This document shows, one piece after another, positions 37,101 through 46,102 of a stretch of DNA of 64,000 nucleotides. Where the stretch lies: contig CAMWSK010000005.1 of assembly GCA_947176895.1 (NCBI GenBank), forward strand, positions 32,873 to 96,872, given 5' to 3'. The notes under the pieces were generated by a model, which saw only the letters and a list, made by a program, of their open reading frames with translations, did no database searches and was not told where the DNA came from. This DNA comes from an uncultured Prevotellaceae bacterium. GTDB taxonomy: Bacteria > Bacteroidota > Bacteroidia > Bacteroidales > Bacteroidaceae. Each line of letters starts with the position of its first letter. Position 1 is the stretch's first letter. A program made the translations under genes and the position numbers.

Positions 37101-37588
37101 AGGTCCACGCCTCCATCCATCAGCGCACCGGCCTGCTCCGCGGCATCGCGCTGCAACGTGTCGAATTCCACGGCCCGACCGGCGGCATTGTCCACATCGT
37201 TCGGCAACGAAGCCGATGCGGCGGTCGGCCCCATGGAGCCCGCCACAAAACGTATCCTGTCCGGTTCCCGCTGCTGGAACGCGTCCGCCTGTCTGCGGGC
37301 AATCTCAGCCCCACGGATGTTCAATTCGCGCACACGGTCCTGCAATGCGTATACCGATTGCGACAACCGGTTGGAGTTGAACGTATTGGTCTCGATGATG
37401 TCGGCTCCTGCAGCCAGATAATCACGATGCACACGGGCCACGATGCCCGGATCGGTTATGTTCAGGGAATCGACGTTGCGCCCTCCCGTGGCCAGCAGCC
37501 GGCCGATCTGTACTCCGAGCGAGCCGTCCAGCACCAACACACGGCGGGCCAACGCCTCACGGAATGCCTGATATCTGCCCTTGTCCAT
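34157..37588 (-). CDS. metH: Cobalamin-dependent methionine synthase
   Basis: A 1143-residue four-module MetH. The homocysteine-binding domain spans about 1-320 (GFNCGAGPES, GGCCGTDPSH supply the zinc Cys), the pterin-binding domain about 335-600 (FINIGERCNVAGS, ILDINVDDGMLD), the cobalamin domain about 620-860 with the Co-binding His740 in VKGDVHDIGK, and the AdoMet activation domain to the end (RPAIGYPSLPDQ). It is a little shorter than E. coli MetH (1227). It transfers the methyl of methyl-THF to homocysteine. metF lies 14 bp upstream in the same operon. Confidence 0.96.
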   Translation of the reverse strand: MDKGRYQAFREALARRVLVLDGSLGVQIGRLLATGGRNVDSLNITDPGIVARVHRDYLAAGADIIETNTFNSNRLSQSVYALQDRVRELNIRGAEIARRQADAFQQREPDRIRFVAGSMGPTAASASLPNDVDNAAGRAVEFDTLQRDAAEQAGALMDGGVDLLLLETCFDALNIKAQLSGIREAMAERNLDVPVVVSMTLSDASGRLLSGHTPEAVLTMIGNFNPAAVGFNCGAGPESLVPHLRRLAAVSPYPVIFYPNAGLPDRLGNYSQTAESFSQVIGPLLNEGSLNIIGGCCGTDPSHITAVAKIAKDAPVHQPSASPLPWLAGMEEFHDDRGFINIGERCNVAGSRKFLRLIKEGNANEALAIARKQVDDGAMILDINVDDGMLDSNQEMMKFLRLLGSDPLASSVPWMIDSSQFSVIQTALHNVPGKPIINSISLKHGERQFLDEARCIHSHGAAVVVMAFDEHGQADTCPRKIEICRRAYRLLTEKAGINPRDIIFDPNVLTVATGIPEHDRYALDFIEAVRWIKQNLTGAKTSGGISNLSFAFRGNNFVRQAMHSAFLYHAIKAGLDMAIMDPGAKVTYDDIPDELLEAIEDVIFARRPDATERLTSIAGDYAMDAARSPEAASPEVSDDVDERLCHALMSGNDAGLQPDLMESVSRHGSANAVVEGPLMAGMERVGKLFETGRMFLPQVVKSARVMHRAVEILKPLLESDRDKSATKGLVIVATVKGDVHDIGKNIAAVVMRCNNFEVVDLGVQVDAETIVREACRLKPDFIGLSGLISPSLDEMANVAAALQRAGLRIPLLLGGAATSDLHTAVKIAPLYDGIVLRVSDAAQNPVAASRILADPEGEYIRIQDCHKALRETLTHKSKHDTPDALPIKTDWNNDSLSEPANRNLVVMNDIHVAEIRPFINWIYFHHCWRTPADTEEGKTLRAEAEALLDSLEAEEAMMWAMVHILPAYGAPEHNRIVVNDVAIDAPRQSPKAERSELLSLSDYVAPEGYGDHVGVFMVSIGDLLRKRLDESGDEYSHLLLQSLCDRLAEATSEWLHYRVRTSIWGYSPEEPLDLDTIRRGRYRGIRPAIGYPSLPDQLQMHRLVRLIDPSLIDVKVTANGALSPSSSVAGFYLASPRARYFLL

Positions 37589-37602
37589 TGTCGCTTGAAT
37601 GT

Positions 37603-38559
37603 TTAATAAACCCGGCGGGCTATCTCCGCAACAGAGCCGATGGAATGTTGGGCATAGAAATGAATACTCGGCACACCGGCCTCACGCAGTTCCTTGGCTT
37701 GCCGGACGCCCCAGTCTATGCCAAGTTCACGCACTTCGTCGTCGCACTTGCACGATTCCAGATCGCGGGCCAGCCCGTCGGGCAGGTCGATGTGGAATAT
37801 GCGTGGCAGCAGAATCATCTGACGCAACGAAGACAACGGCTTGATGCCCGGAACTATCGGTACCGTGATACCGGCCTCGCGGCAATCCTTGACGAAGTCG
37901 AAGTAGTGGCGGTTGTCATAGAACATCTGTGTCACCACGTATTCCGCCCCGGCCCGAACCTTTTCAACGAGATGGAGGATGTCGGATTGACGGTTCATTG
38001 CCTCCTCATGCTTCTCGGGATATCCGGCCACGCCGAACGAGAACGGAACGTCCAAGGCCGGGGTCTGCTTCCCGTCGGTCATGATTCCGGCATTGAAGTC
38101 AACCACCTGTTTCGCCAGCGACTGTGCATGGGTATGCCCATCGGGACAGGTAGTGAATATATTTGAGTTTTTGGAACGGTCGCCCCGGAGCACCAGGATG
38201 TCGTTGACACCGAGATAGGACAGGTCTATCAGCTGGTCCTCGATCTCGCGGCGTGAAAATTCGCCGCATATCAGATGCGGCACCGGACGGACGCCAAGAC
38301 GTTCGCGCAACACCGAGGCGATGGCCACCGTGCCGGGCCGCTTACGTACAACATCGGACACATACGATCCGGGCGATGTCTCACGATAGACTACCTCGCT
38401 GCGGTGTGTGGTGATGTTGACATAGGCCGGACTGAACTCCATCAGTCTCCTGACATCGCTGAAGGTGCTGTCCACGCTGTTGCCGCGCAAAGGCGGCAGT
38501 ATCTCGAACGAGAATGCCGTCGGGTGTTCGCTTCTAAGAAATTCCGCTACTGTTTCCAT
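37603..38559 (-). CDS. metF: 5,10-methylenetetrahydrofolate reductase
   Basis: A 318-residue FAD enzyme with family motifs FEILPP near residue 19, YVNITTHRSEVVYR, LRGDR (about 144-148), and FMYDN-like VTQMFYDNRHYFDF. It makes the methyl-THF that MetH uses, and the two genes form the operon metF-metH. I looked for a SAM or cobalamin riboswitch in its roughly 90-nt leader and saw none. Confidence 0.96.
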   Translation of the reverse strand: METVAEFLRSEHPTAFSFEILPPLRGNSVDSTFSDVRRLMEFSPAYVNITTHRSEVVYRETSPGSYVSDVVRKRPGTVAIASVLRERLGVRPVPHLICGEFSRREIEDQLIDLSYLGVNDILVLRGDRSKNSNIFTTCPDGHTHAQSLAKQVVDFNAGIMTDGKQTPALDVPFSFGVAGYPEKHEEAMNRQSDILHLVEKVRAGAEYVVTQMFYDNRHYFDFVKDCREAGITVPIVPGIKPLSSLRQMILLPRIFHIDLPDGLARDLESCKCDDEVRELGIDWGVRQAKELREAGVPSIHFYAQHSIGSVAEIARRVY

Positions 38560-38646
38560 ACCTTAATCCGATTTATGAGGCTGCAGTGTTTCAACATGCA
38601 AATTCAGACTCTCCTCTTCCATTACAGAAATTATACAATTGTACTA

Positions 38647-38654
38647 CAAATTTA
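38647..38654 (-). promoter_or_regulatory. -7 promoter box for metF-metH
   Basis: TAAATTTG on the minus strand, about 87 nt upstream of metF. The rest of the 295-bp gap (38560-38854) holds this leader, an AT-rich stretch without other signals, and the terminator at 38784-38841. Confidence 0.5.
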
Positions 38655-38783
38655 CAAAAAAAACTTGAACCGATGACGTCGGAACACAAAATAACGCAAG
38701 ATTGAATGATAATATCTCAAAATGTTGCACGATTCAAAATAATGATATGTTTTTGCAACCGGACTAAGGACGCGGAATAAAAC

Positions 38784-38841
38784 TATACAAAAACAATCAG
38801 GCAGGGAACCAAGAAATTCCCTGCCTGATTGTTTTTGTATA
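38784..38841 (-). terminator. Long hairpin terminator of the fasciclin/BspA operon
   Basis: TATACAAAAACAATCAGGCA plus GGGAA pairs with the complementary arm over about 25 bp, with an 8-nt loop. The stop codon of the upstream minus-strand gene is at 38855. Confidence 0.85.
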
Positions 38842-38854
38842 ATGTTATGATTGT

Positions 38855-41800
38855 TTACCAGATGTCTTCCGCCTCCTCCGGGTTGGCATAGACACTCTTC
38901 GGCACCCATTCAAGATAATCCACAGTCAACTGGGAACCAGAAGAAGAACCTGCCCCGCAATCCGATACCCGCAGATAGTAGGTCGCTCCGGCCTGCAGGT
39001 CAAATTGGCCGACAATGGTGCGTGCAAAATTTTCATCGTAATGGTATCTGACAGAGCTTTTACCATCATAACCCACACAAATGCTGTTGGGGCCTTTCAT
39101 GATACCTTTCTCACGCAACTGCAAATCATTCAACCGATCCAGTGCCTCGACTCCGGTATCATCATTTCCATGCATAGTATAGGTCTCCCTCAGATTGACG
39201 GGTAATCCACAGGGAGACAAGCTTGACTTGTCCTGCCCCAGGAACAACTGACACTTCAGAACGTCCCACCACCGTCTTCCTCCAGAGCCCAAACGCAATT
39301 CATACACTCCGTCCACGGGCACGGGAGGCAACTTGATGATGAAATCCGCTACCCCTAAGAACATGACTTCATCGCCCTGATAGTCGCCCCAACCGTAATT
39401 CCGTCCTGACAGATAATAAGTGTATGCGTCCGAAAGAATCTCCAGATTGCTGAAATAGGGATAGTCCTTGCTGGGATAGAACACGGCATCCGACCACAGA
39501 TGTATCCCGTTGTTCTCCAGTTCCGGCAGCAAGGCGGTGATGTCATAGCGCATACGTTCCCGGCCCAGCACCTTGCCGGCCGTCACATCGGTGTACACCA
39601 GAGGTTCCTCGATGGGATAGACATATCCGTTTCTCATCCTCCGGCCCTCGTCGCCCACCGGAATGCCGGGGATGAACCCGTCCGTGGCCTCGATATCATC
39701 CATGCAGGTCTCGGGATTCGTCTTCACATAGCGATTGATGCGCACCCCTCCCGACTTTCTGCTTTCACTCATCTTCAGCAGACGGCGCCCTTGGCCCAGG
39801 GTCTCGTAATACTCCGTCACATTGACGCCAAGTTTGCCGGAAATAGTCCTGTCATATCCGTACTCGTTGACATGTTTCACCAATTTGTCCCGGGACAGGG
39901 CCACGGGCAACAGATGGTAGCTGACAAAGCGGTTCAGCGCGTTGTCGGCAGAGGTGTAATCATCATTGTTCTCGCCGCCCTCCATGCCAAGCGACGCTAT
40001 CGCCCCGGCAATGCTTTCGGGCGTGATGTCCTTTGCCTCCATCCCGGTCATGGCCTCGTACACCGAATCCGTTTCCGCCAGGATGGTGAAGCCATACCTG
40101 CGTTCGCTCGGGCATTCTGCACGATGAAGAGACGTGGGAGAAGAAGGCGTCGGGAAATACCCTGCCATATACAGGCGTTCATACTCCTCATCATGCTCCG
40201 CCCTCAGGGAATCTGCCCAACCGGTGGCCACAAGCAGTTTGTTGAACACGCTGAACTTGTCGCTTCCGGCCATATACTGCGGCAGGTTCATGTTGGCGAT
40301 AATGGTGTGGGTGTTGTAATATGAGAGAGAGCGGTATGCCCTCACGGCCTCGTCCGGCACATAGAAAACGATGCCATACCGGAATGTCGTGGCCGCAGCC
40401 GAGGGAATGCTTTCCGCATCGGTCCATGGCAGCGAGAGCGTGGACGGCTCATAGTCGGACAGCGCATACGCTCCCAAGGAGGTCACGTGCGCAGGTATGG
40501 CATAAGGCTTCCAGCCGTTGGCAGCTCTCGGATAGTAGACCAGGGATGTGAGGTCCTTGCTGAACAAGATGCCGTCCACGTCACAATAGGCTTTATTGTC
40601 AGCCGCCACGCTGATGGCAGCCAAGCTTGCATTCACAAACGCGTTCTCGGCGATGGCAGTGGTCGTGGCCGGTATGTCGAGGTACCCGAGGTTGCAGGTG
40701 AAGAAAGCCGAGTCGCCAATTGTTTCCACGTTCTCGCCTAAGCGGAAATGTTCCAGGAAGGCCATGCCGCTGCAAAGATGGGCGGGTATGTGCCGCACCT
40801 GTTTTCCTATGTGGAAAGAATGGATGCTACAACTGACAGACAAGAAGGGATATGTGCCGGCAGCATACCGGCAATCTGCCGCGTTCCAATACACGGTTTC
40901 GAGAGGACAATTCGCGAAAACGTCATTTCCCAGTGTCTTCATGTTCACGGGAATCTCAATCTCCTTTACATTCGCTCTGAGGAAGGCCTTGTCGCCTATC
41001 GCTTGCAAAGAGGAAGGAAGAGACACCGAGGACAAAGAGTCACAAAAGGCAAAGGCCCACTTCCCGACGGTCTGCAATCCCTCGGGCAGGTCGATGGTAC
41101 GGATAGAGCAACGGTGGAAAGCGGTATCGCCTATGGCCAGCAGGGTCTCCGGCAGGGTTATCGTGGAGAAGGAAAACCTTTCAAAAGCCCTTGCCCCGAT
41201 TTCCGTGATACCATTCTCAATCACGATGTTCTTTACGCAGGACAACAGCCGGGAAGCCAACCGGGGGGCGGCAGACACCTTTCCGGTGCCGGAGATGGTG
41301 AGCTGCCCCGTTATAATGTCCAGCGAATACGTGGCATCCTCGCCGCAAGTGCCGGTGTAGACGGTGACAGGCTCACGGTCCGTTATCGAACGTGCCTTGA
41401 GGACGACGCGGTCTATGGCGTAAGAAAAGCTGTAGCCATTCCTACGATCAGCTGTTGAAAGATTCAGGCTCCTTATCTGCAGATAGGGGAAGAAATCACG
41501 GAAGCCGTAGTAGGACGTGGGGATGTTCATTCCCTCATACAGCAAGACGGTGTCCACCTTTTCACCATCATATTCAAAATTGTACGTTTGCGACTGGCCT
41601 TTTGGGTCTTCCATGCTGCTGTGATAGTACAATGTGGTGGATAGCTTGTGTTTGGCTTTCAGTACCGAACTGTCTTCCGGAGCCCTGTAATAATCGGGCA
41701 CCATCACCAGATACACGTCATAGGTGCCGGCAAGCAGCCGGCAAGGTTGCTCCGGCTCTTTCAGTGCAACCTGAATCCGGGAAGTCGCGGGATTGTTTCC

Positions 41801-42046
41801 CGACACATAAAGAAACGAGGTTCCGGAAATAATTCCGGCGGTGTCGGTGCATTCGTGGGCTTGGTTGTCGAAGCCGCAGGTTATGATATCTGTGACGGAA
41901 GATTGAGAAGACACATGGCCCCGGGCCAAATCCAGGTCGATATCGTATTTCGACAGGTCTTCGCCCTCTCCGTCGGCCAGGACCTGTGCAGGAAGCCCGC
42001 ACAGCATGAAAGCTCCCAACAAGGAAGCAAGTATCTTTTTTTGCAT
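38855..42046 (-). CDS. Secreted BspA-type leucine-rich repeat and fasciclin-like protein
   Basis: A 1063-residue exported protein (signal peptide MQKKILASLLGAFMLCGLPAQVLA). An N-terminal beta-rich part (about 30-220) is followed by BspA-like LRR_5 repeats (about 240-560: for example ITEIGARAFERFSFSTITLP, LQTVGKWAFAFCDSLSSVSL). After these come one or two fasciclin (FAS1)-like regions (KFSVFNKLLVATGW, YGFTILAETDSVYEAMTG, FVSYHLLP) and a C-terminal part. BspA repeats often mediate adhesion in Bacteroidales. The FAS1 domains match the type in the gene just upstream, so the two probably work together. No enzyme motif is visible. Confidence 0.85.
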   Translation of the reverse strand: MQKKILASLLGAFMLCGLPAQVLADGEGEDLSKYDIDLDLARGHVSSQSSVTDIITCGFDNQAHECTDTAGIISGTSFLYVSGNNPATSRIQVALKEPEQPCRLLAGTYDVYLVMVPDYYRAPEDSSVLKAKHKLSTTLYYHSSMEDPKGQSQTYNFEYDGEKVDTVLLYEGMNIPTSYYGFRDFFPYLQIRSLNLSTADRRNGYSFSYAIDRVVLKARSITDREPVTVYTGTCGEDATYSLDIITGQLTISGTGKVSAAPRLASRLLSCVKNIVIENGITEIGARAFERFSFSTITLPETLLAIGDTAFHRCSIRTIDLPEGLQTVGKWAFAFCDSLSSVSLPSSLQAIGDKAFLRANVKEIEIPVNMKTLGNDVFANCPLETVYWNAADCRYAAGTYPFLSVSCSIHSFHIGKQVRHIPAHLCSGMAFLEHFRLGENVETIGDSAFFTCNLGYLDIPATTTAIAENAFVNASLAAISVAADNKAYCDVDGILFSKDLTSLVYYPRAANGWKPYAIPAHVTSLGAYALSDYEPSTLSLPWTDAESIPSAAATTFRYGIVFYVPDEAVRAYRSLSYYNTHTIIANMNLPQYMAGSDKFSVFNKLLVATGWADSLRAEHDEEYERLYMAGYFPTPSSPTSLHRAECPSERRYGFTILAETDSVYEAMTGMEAKDITPESIAGAIASLGMEGGENNDDYTSADNALNRFVSYHLLPVALSRDKLVKHVNEYGYDRTISGKLGVNVTEYYETLGQGRRLLKMSESRKSGGVRINRYVKTNPETCMDDIEATDGFIPGIPVGDEGRRMRNGYVYPIEEPLVYTDVTAGKVLGRERMRYDITALLPELENNGIHLWSDAVFYPSKDYPYFSNLEILSDAYTYYLSGRNYGWGDYQGDEVMFLGVADFIIKLPPVPVDGVYELRLGSGGRRWWDVLKCQLFLGQDKSSLSPCGLPVNLRETYTMHGNDDTGVEALDRLNDLQLREKGIMKGPNSICVGYDGKSSVRYHYDENFARTIVGQFDLQAGATYYLRVSDCGAGSSSGSQLTVDYLEWVPKSVYANPEEAEDIW

Positions 42047-42088
42047 GATTCTATGAGATGATGTTGTATATTATATAATAGGTCGGGG

Positions 42089-43648
42089 TCACTTGTAGCG
42101 GAGCACGCCATTGATGCGGTGTATCACTCCCGGGCTGCTGTGCTCCATATACAGATTTGATATTGACGTTCCGGTAGGATTTTCGGAACACTCCACATCG
42201 CGCACGAACACGTTTTTACCCTCGTCCATCACCTGCAGGGTCTGTCCCGTGGCATCGGTCACGCTCAACGTTCCGTTGCCGGCCGAGCTGACCCGAAGTT
42301 GTGGCGTGGTATGGCTGTCGGGCAGAATCACCGGAGTGGCATGTTCGCGTGCCGCAAAGGGCAGCTTGTCGGCAATCTCCGTGCCGAAATGGAAATGGTA
42401 GCGCACGAAGTTGATCAGCTCATACACCTTCCGTCGCCCCTCTTCACGTTCCACATCACTGCCGACCCCGCCGCCATAGGCCCCGGCCAAAGACTCCCAC
42501 GTGGGCAGTCCGTCGGCTATGGCCCGGCGCACGGCCTCGTTGGTGGGTGCGTAGAGCGTGAACGGGTGGTTCGGAAAGAAGGAAAGGTTGTAATCCGCTC
42601 CGTTTTTCTTCACAAAAGTGCTGAAAAACGCCCGCAGTTTTTCGCACGTCGATGCCGGATAATCGGGGTCCACAAGGGACAAGGCTTCCAACACATCATA
42701 GTCCACCCGGCACAGCTTGAAAAATTCCTCGTACCCTTCGCCGGACAACACGGAATAGGCCGACTTCTGTATGGCGGGGGGCAGGATGGGGCTGTCAATC
42801 TTGTAGACGGTGCCATTGTCCTTCTGATGGCTGTCGATGATGTTGCTGGTGGTGAACACCTCCAACCCCTTAGCCTCGTTGTCCATCTGCAGGACTCCCT
42901 GCACGGACTTGCCGTCGGCGGCCACGCGGATGACATTGCCGTCCATCGTCTTGAAATACTCATTGCCGCTTCGTATGCCCAGTTCCCTGTCCTCCGGACG
43001 GTCGAAGAAGATGGTGTGCTGCAAGAGCATCTCGTTTAACAGACGCGCGATGCAAGCATTTGATAATGCTACAGAAGGAATTCGTTGCTTGACAACACCG
43101 GTCTCCGGATCATAATAACAAAGCCTTACCGTCACCGGAATCCCGCTATTCCTCTTATTATATAGAAGGCTGATGGCAGCGGTCCGGAGAGAAACGAATG
43201 AAATGCCGTAGGGGACGGTGTCGGCAAAAGCCGAATCCGTGGGGACGAACAGGGCAAAGCGTGACCGCAATTCCGGGGTAAAGGCCGTGGCATTGCCCCT
43301 TTGGGCCGGGTCGGCAAAGTTGGAATAGAAATGCGTCCCCATATAAACCTGCTCCAGGTCACTGAAAACGGCCCAGTTGTAGATTTTGCAGTCCGAATCC
43401 GCCAAAATGTAGTTCGTCACATTTTGCAGGGTATCGCGAAGAATCACTTCACGCACATCCCGCATGGGCAGCAAGATTTCGTCATCGGCCTTGGTGTGGA
43501 TAGCCTGGACGGCAAGGTCTTCCGAGAACGTGATGTGCGTCGCGTCCTCCACCCGGTATTCCTTCTCCGTGGTCTTCACCTTCAGGGGCACCTGGGCCAT
43601 CAGCACATTGCTTGCCAACAGCGCCATGAATAAGAGTCTTGTTCTCAT
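42089..43648 (-). CDS. Secreted fasciclin (FAS1)-domain protein
   Basis: A 519-residue exported protein (signal peptide MRTRLLFMALLASNVLMA) with FAS1 hallmarks: LFVPTDSAFADTVPYG at about 130-150, TLYAPTNEAVRRAIADG near 370, and VRYHFHFGTEI after it, ending with the typical SSPGVIHRINGVL. So it has two FAS1 domains, the kind linked to adhesion in many organisms. It overlaps the upstream small gene by 4 nt and precedes the BspA/FAS1 gene by 42 bp, giving a three-gene operon. Confidence 0.87.
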   Translation of the reverse strand: MRTRLLFMALLASNVLMAQVPLKVKTTEKEYRVEDATHITFSEDLAVQAIHTKADDEILLPMRDVREVILRDTLQNVTNYILADSDCKIYNWAVFSDLEQVYMGTHFYSNFADPAQRGNATAFTPELRSRFALFVPTDSAFADTVPYGISFVSLRTAAISLLYNKRNSGIPVTVRLCYYDPETGVVKQRIPSVALSNACIARLLNEMLLQHTIFFDRPEDRELGIRSGNEYFKTMDGNVIRVAADGKSVQGVLQMDNEAKGLEVFTTSNIIDSHQKDNGTVYKIDSPILPPAIQKSAYSVLSGEGYEEFFKLCRVDYDVLEALSLVDPDYPASTCEKLRAFFSTFVKKNGADYNLSFFPNHPFTLYAPTNEAVRRAIADGLPTWESLAGAYGGGVGSDVEREEGRRKVYELINFVRYHFHFGTEIADKLPFAAREHATPVILPDSHTTPQLRVSSAGNGTLSVTDATGQTLQVMDEGKNVFVRDVECSENPTGTSISNLYMEHSSPGVIHRINGVLRYK

Positions 43649-44172
43649 CGGTTGTTCAATTTAATGGCCTTGTTGTTCACTTTGATAATCAATACACCCT
43701 TGGGCAGTCCGCTGCGCGGCACAAAGCAGGTGCCGTTCTGCGTCACGGTGCGGAAACACTGCTTGCCGTCGATGGAATAGACGCTCACCACCGTGCGGCC
43801 TTGGCAGCCCGATACGCTGATGCCGTCTTCCTGCAACCGCAAGTCGGGCACCTCGTCCCCCACCTGCTCCACACCCGTGGGAGGCGCGGGAAAACTGCCC
43901 ACATACGTCAGCATGGCCGCATCGGCCACGCTGTACAACGTGTCCTGTTGCGCGTTGACCACATACGTGTTTTGATGCTCGCGGTACTCGCCTGTGTCAA
44001 GACGACCGCTCGGTTCCAGGCAGATGCTGAGCCCCGGTTCCAGGGCAAGCGTGTAGGTGTGGCCCGAGGGCAACGTCACACGCAAACGCGTCTCTTGCTC
44101 CGCAGAGCCGCCGGCTCTGACGCAGAGTGCCATCAACAGACCGACGGCACATAAGAGAAATGTTTTCTTCAT
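43645..44172 (-). CDS. Small secreted protein with C-terminal sorting-type tail
   Basis: A 175-residue exported protein (signal peptide MKKTFLLCAVGLLMALCVRA). The first half has no recognised domain. The second half (ISVSGCQGRTVVSVYSIDGK ... PKGVLIIKVNNKAIKLN) is a beta-sandwich-like tail of the kind found at the C-termini of exported Bacteroidales proteins, here making up half of a very short protein. It is the first gene of the fasciclin operon. Its stop overlaps the next start (4 nt), so translation is coupled. Function unknown. Confidence 0.75.
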   Translation of the reverse strand: MKKTFLLCAVGLLMALCVRAGGSAEQETRLRVTLPSGHTYTLALEPGLSICLEPSGRLDTGEYREHQNTYVVNAQQDTLYSVADAAMLTYVGSFPAPPTGVEQVGDEVPDLRLQEDGISVSGCQGRTVVSVYSIDGKQCFRTVTQNGTCFVPRSGLPKGVLIIKVNNKAIKLNNR

Positions 44173-44260
44173 GTGTTGATTGTTTTGGAATTAGTATGTA
44201 TTAGTATGTATCAACAACGTTTATGGTATCCTCGGAAAAAATAATTCACAAGCGATTTTG

Positions 44261-44268
44261 CAAAAATA
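44261..44268 (-). promoter_or_regulatory. -7 promoter box for the fasciclin/BspA operon
   Basis: TATTTTTG on the minus strand, with a TTG about 20 nt upstream as -33 candidate and a run of seven C (minus strand; 44294-44300) just above that. The leader is about 85 nt and holds a 2 x 10-bp repeat TTAGTATGTA at 44192-44211. Confidence 0.5.
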
Positions 44269-44388
44269 TGTTTTTAATGGCAAAACACCAAATGGGGGGG
44301 TGAAATTGTGTTAATTTCTTAAACATTTCTTGCTTGCGGGAACAAAAAACGCATGCCATCGCTAAAAAATACCTGTTGAGGAAAAAAA

Positions 44389-44465
44389 ACATCAAGACGT
44401 TTTTTTAAAACATGAACATGTTTTGCCTGAAACATGTTCATGTTTTTCCCGAAACATGCACATAC
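44389..44465 (+). repeat. Four-unit ACATGNNCATGT intergenic repeat array, copy C
   Basis: Units start at 44389, 44410, 44432 and 44454 (spacing 21, 22, 22): ACATCAAGACGT, ACATGAACATGT, ACATGTTCATGT, ACATGCACATAC. Units 2 and 3 with their A/T runs pair perfectly (17 bp). The tail GAAGGCTTCAAAAACAGC matches copies A and E. It lies in the 471-bp gap 44173-44643, upstream of the fasciclin operon and downstream of the phosphatase gene; the remainder of the gap shows no gene. Confidence 0.85.
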
Positions 44466-44540
44466 TTTTTGAAGGCTTCAAAAACAGCTGTGCCGAACAA
44501 GCCGGAATTACGTCACAGCCTCATACAATAATAAAATAAA

Positions 44541-44574
44541 ACATGGCCATGTACGAACATATACATGACCATGT
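44541..44574. repeat. Two-unit relative of the repeat family, copy D
   Basis: ACATGGCCATGT at 44541 and ACATGACCATGT at 44563 are 22 bp apart and can form a hairpin (AAACATGGCCATGTA/TACATGACCATGTTT, one mismatch). It sits 70 bp after the stop of the minus-strand phosphatase gene, so it may also end that transcript. Confidence 0.7.
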
Positions 44575-44643
44575 TTCATCTCTACCCTCTGAGTCCTGTT
44601 CCGGACTCACCGGACTGCAACACCTGTTTTCATGTGAAAGGGC

Positions 44644-46080
44644 CTACTCCACCTCGGTCAGTTGCCATCCCGTAAGCCGGGAAATCACGCGGGAGATTTC
44701 CGTGTTGTCCATCTGACCATGGAAGTTCCCGGCACCCGCACCGATGGCGAACACGGGCACATACCCGTTGGAGTGGCCGCCGCTCTGCCAACCGATCAGG
44801 GCACAGCGGGCCATGATGTCGCGGGCGGAATCGGCCAGACGGTTCACACTGGCATAAAGCGAATTGGCATCCTTCGCCGCACCGGAGGCCATACTCTCGA
44901 AGTCGTTGCGCAGACGCTGCCATTGACTGTCGGAAAGCTTCACACCGTCGCCAAAACCCCAATTGTCCCTCAGGTCGGCTTCCACCGTTTCCCAAGTGAG
45001 GTTCTTGCCCTGCTCGTTGCACAGCTGCCGCACATGGTCGCTATAGGCCTCGACACTCATCTTCTGGTATTGCAACAGCTCGGTGTGTTGCTCATAGGAA
45101 CCTCGGCCCAGGACGATGCCGCCCGTCTCGTGGTCGGCGGTGACCACAATCAGTGTCTCATCGGGATGTTTCTTGTAAAATCCGAGGGCCTCGCGCACAG
45201 CCTCGTCCATATCCATCACCTCGCGGAACACGGTGGCCACATCGTTGGAATGGCAGGCGAAGTCAATCTTTCCACCCTCCACCATCAGGAAGAAACCCTC
45301 CTTGCCGCTCCGCTTGCTCAGGTGTTGTATGGCGGCCCGGGTGATTTGCTTCAGCGAAAGGTCGTTGTCACCACGGTCGATGGCATAGGGCAGCGATTTG
45401 CGGTCTTTGGCCGAGGCCTCTTCGGGTTGCAGGAGAATCATCTTCCGGTTCTTTGCGCCCTTCCCGCCCATCGCCTTGCAGAAATCGGGGTAGCCGCGCA
45501 GCACGGTGTAGCCGGCCTCCTCACACTGCTCATAGAGCGAGGGGGCATCTTTCCCTCCGTTGGGGTCCAGGAAATCGGAACCGGCATAGAAGTCGAAGCC
45601 CGCCCGAATCAGATCCTGCCCGATGGCATAGTACAAGTTACGCTTGGGCTGGTGGGCATAGAAGGCTGCGGGGGTGGCATGATCCACGCTCACGCTGGTG
45701 GTCACACCCACGGCGGCTCCCGCCTGCCTGGCACCTGCGGCAATGCTCTGTATGGGTGTCTTTCCGTCGGCCAGCACGCCCAGGCCGCTGTTCTTCGTCT
45801 TGTGCCCGGTGGCCAGGGCCGTGCCTGCGGCGGCCGAGTCCGTCACGCCATTGGTGGCGGAATAGGTGGTGACGAAGGCGGAATAGGGGAATTGGCTGAA
45901 GCAGAGGGGCTGAACGCCGATGCGCCCCTGCAAGGCGGCCAGGAAGGACTGCGTGCCGTTGACCTGGTTCACGCCCATGCCGTCGCCAATGAAATAGAAC
46001 ACGTACTTCACCTGTTCCCCGGCATAGCCGGCCAGGGTCAGGCAGAAAAACAACAGGAAAAAGAATGATTTTTTGAACAT
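44644..46080 (-). CDS. Alkaline phosphatase, exported
   Basis: A 478-residue alkaline phosphatase with a signal peptide (MFKKSFFFLLFFCLTLAGYA). Metal and catalytic motifs are all visible: FIGDGMG near residue 30, nucleophile Ser82 in VTDSAAAGTALATG, the TADHETGG metal site near 330, and the final His in QSGGHSNGYVPV. It hydrolyses phosphate monoesters in the periplasm. It follows the EEP-family gene by 22 bp on the same strand, suggesting a phosphate-scavenging pair; no PHO box was recognised. Confidence 0.94.
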   Translation of the reverse strand: MFKKSFFFLLFFCLTLAGYAGEQVKYVFYFIGDGMGVNQVNGTQSFLAALQGRIGVQPLCFSQFPYSAFVTTYSATNGVTDSAAAGTALATGHKTKNSGLGVLADGKTPIQSIAAGARQAGAAVGVTTSVSVDHATPAAFYAHQPKRNLYYAIGQDLIRAGFDFYAGSDFLDPNGGKDAPSLYEQCEEAGYTVLRGYPDFCKAMGGKGAKNRKMILLQPEEASAKDRKSLPYAIDRGDNDLSLKQITRAAIQHLSKRSGKEGFFLMVEGGKIDFACHSNDVATVFREVMDMDEAVREALGFYKKHPDETLIVVTADHETGGIVLGRGSYEQHTELLQYQKMSVEAYSDHVRQLCNEQGKNLTWETVEADLRDNWGFGDGVKLSDSQWQRLRNDFESMASGAAKDANSLYASVNRLADSARDIMARCALIGWQSGGHSNGYVPVFAIGAGAGNFHGQMDNTEISRVISRLTGWQLTEVE

Positions 46081-46102
46081 GGCTGTATAATCGATTTTAG
46101 GA

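Noticed and set aside
38560..38660. Riboswitch (SAM or cobalamin) before metF-metH
   Set aside because: The leader is only about 87 nt and no conserved box or multi-stem structure of either class was seen.
44294..44300. G7 tract as a phase-variable switch for the fasciclin operon
   Set aside because: It lies outside the -33 to -7 spacer of the proposed promoter, so length changes should have little effect.
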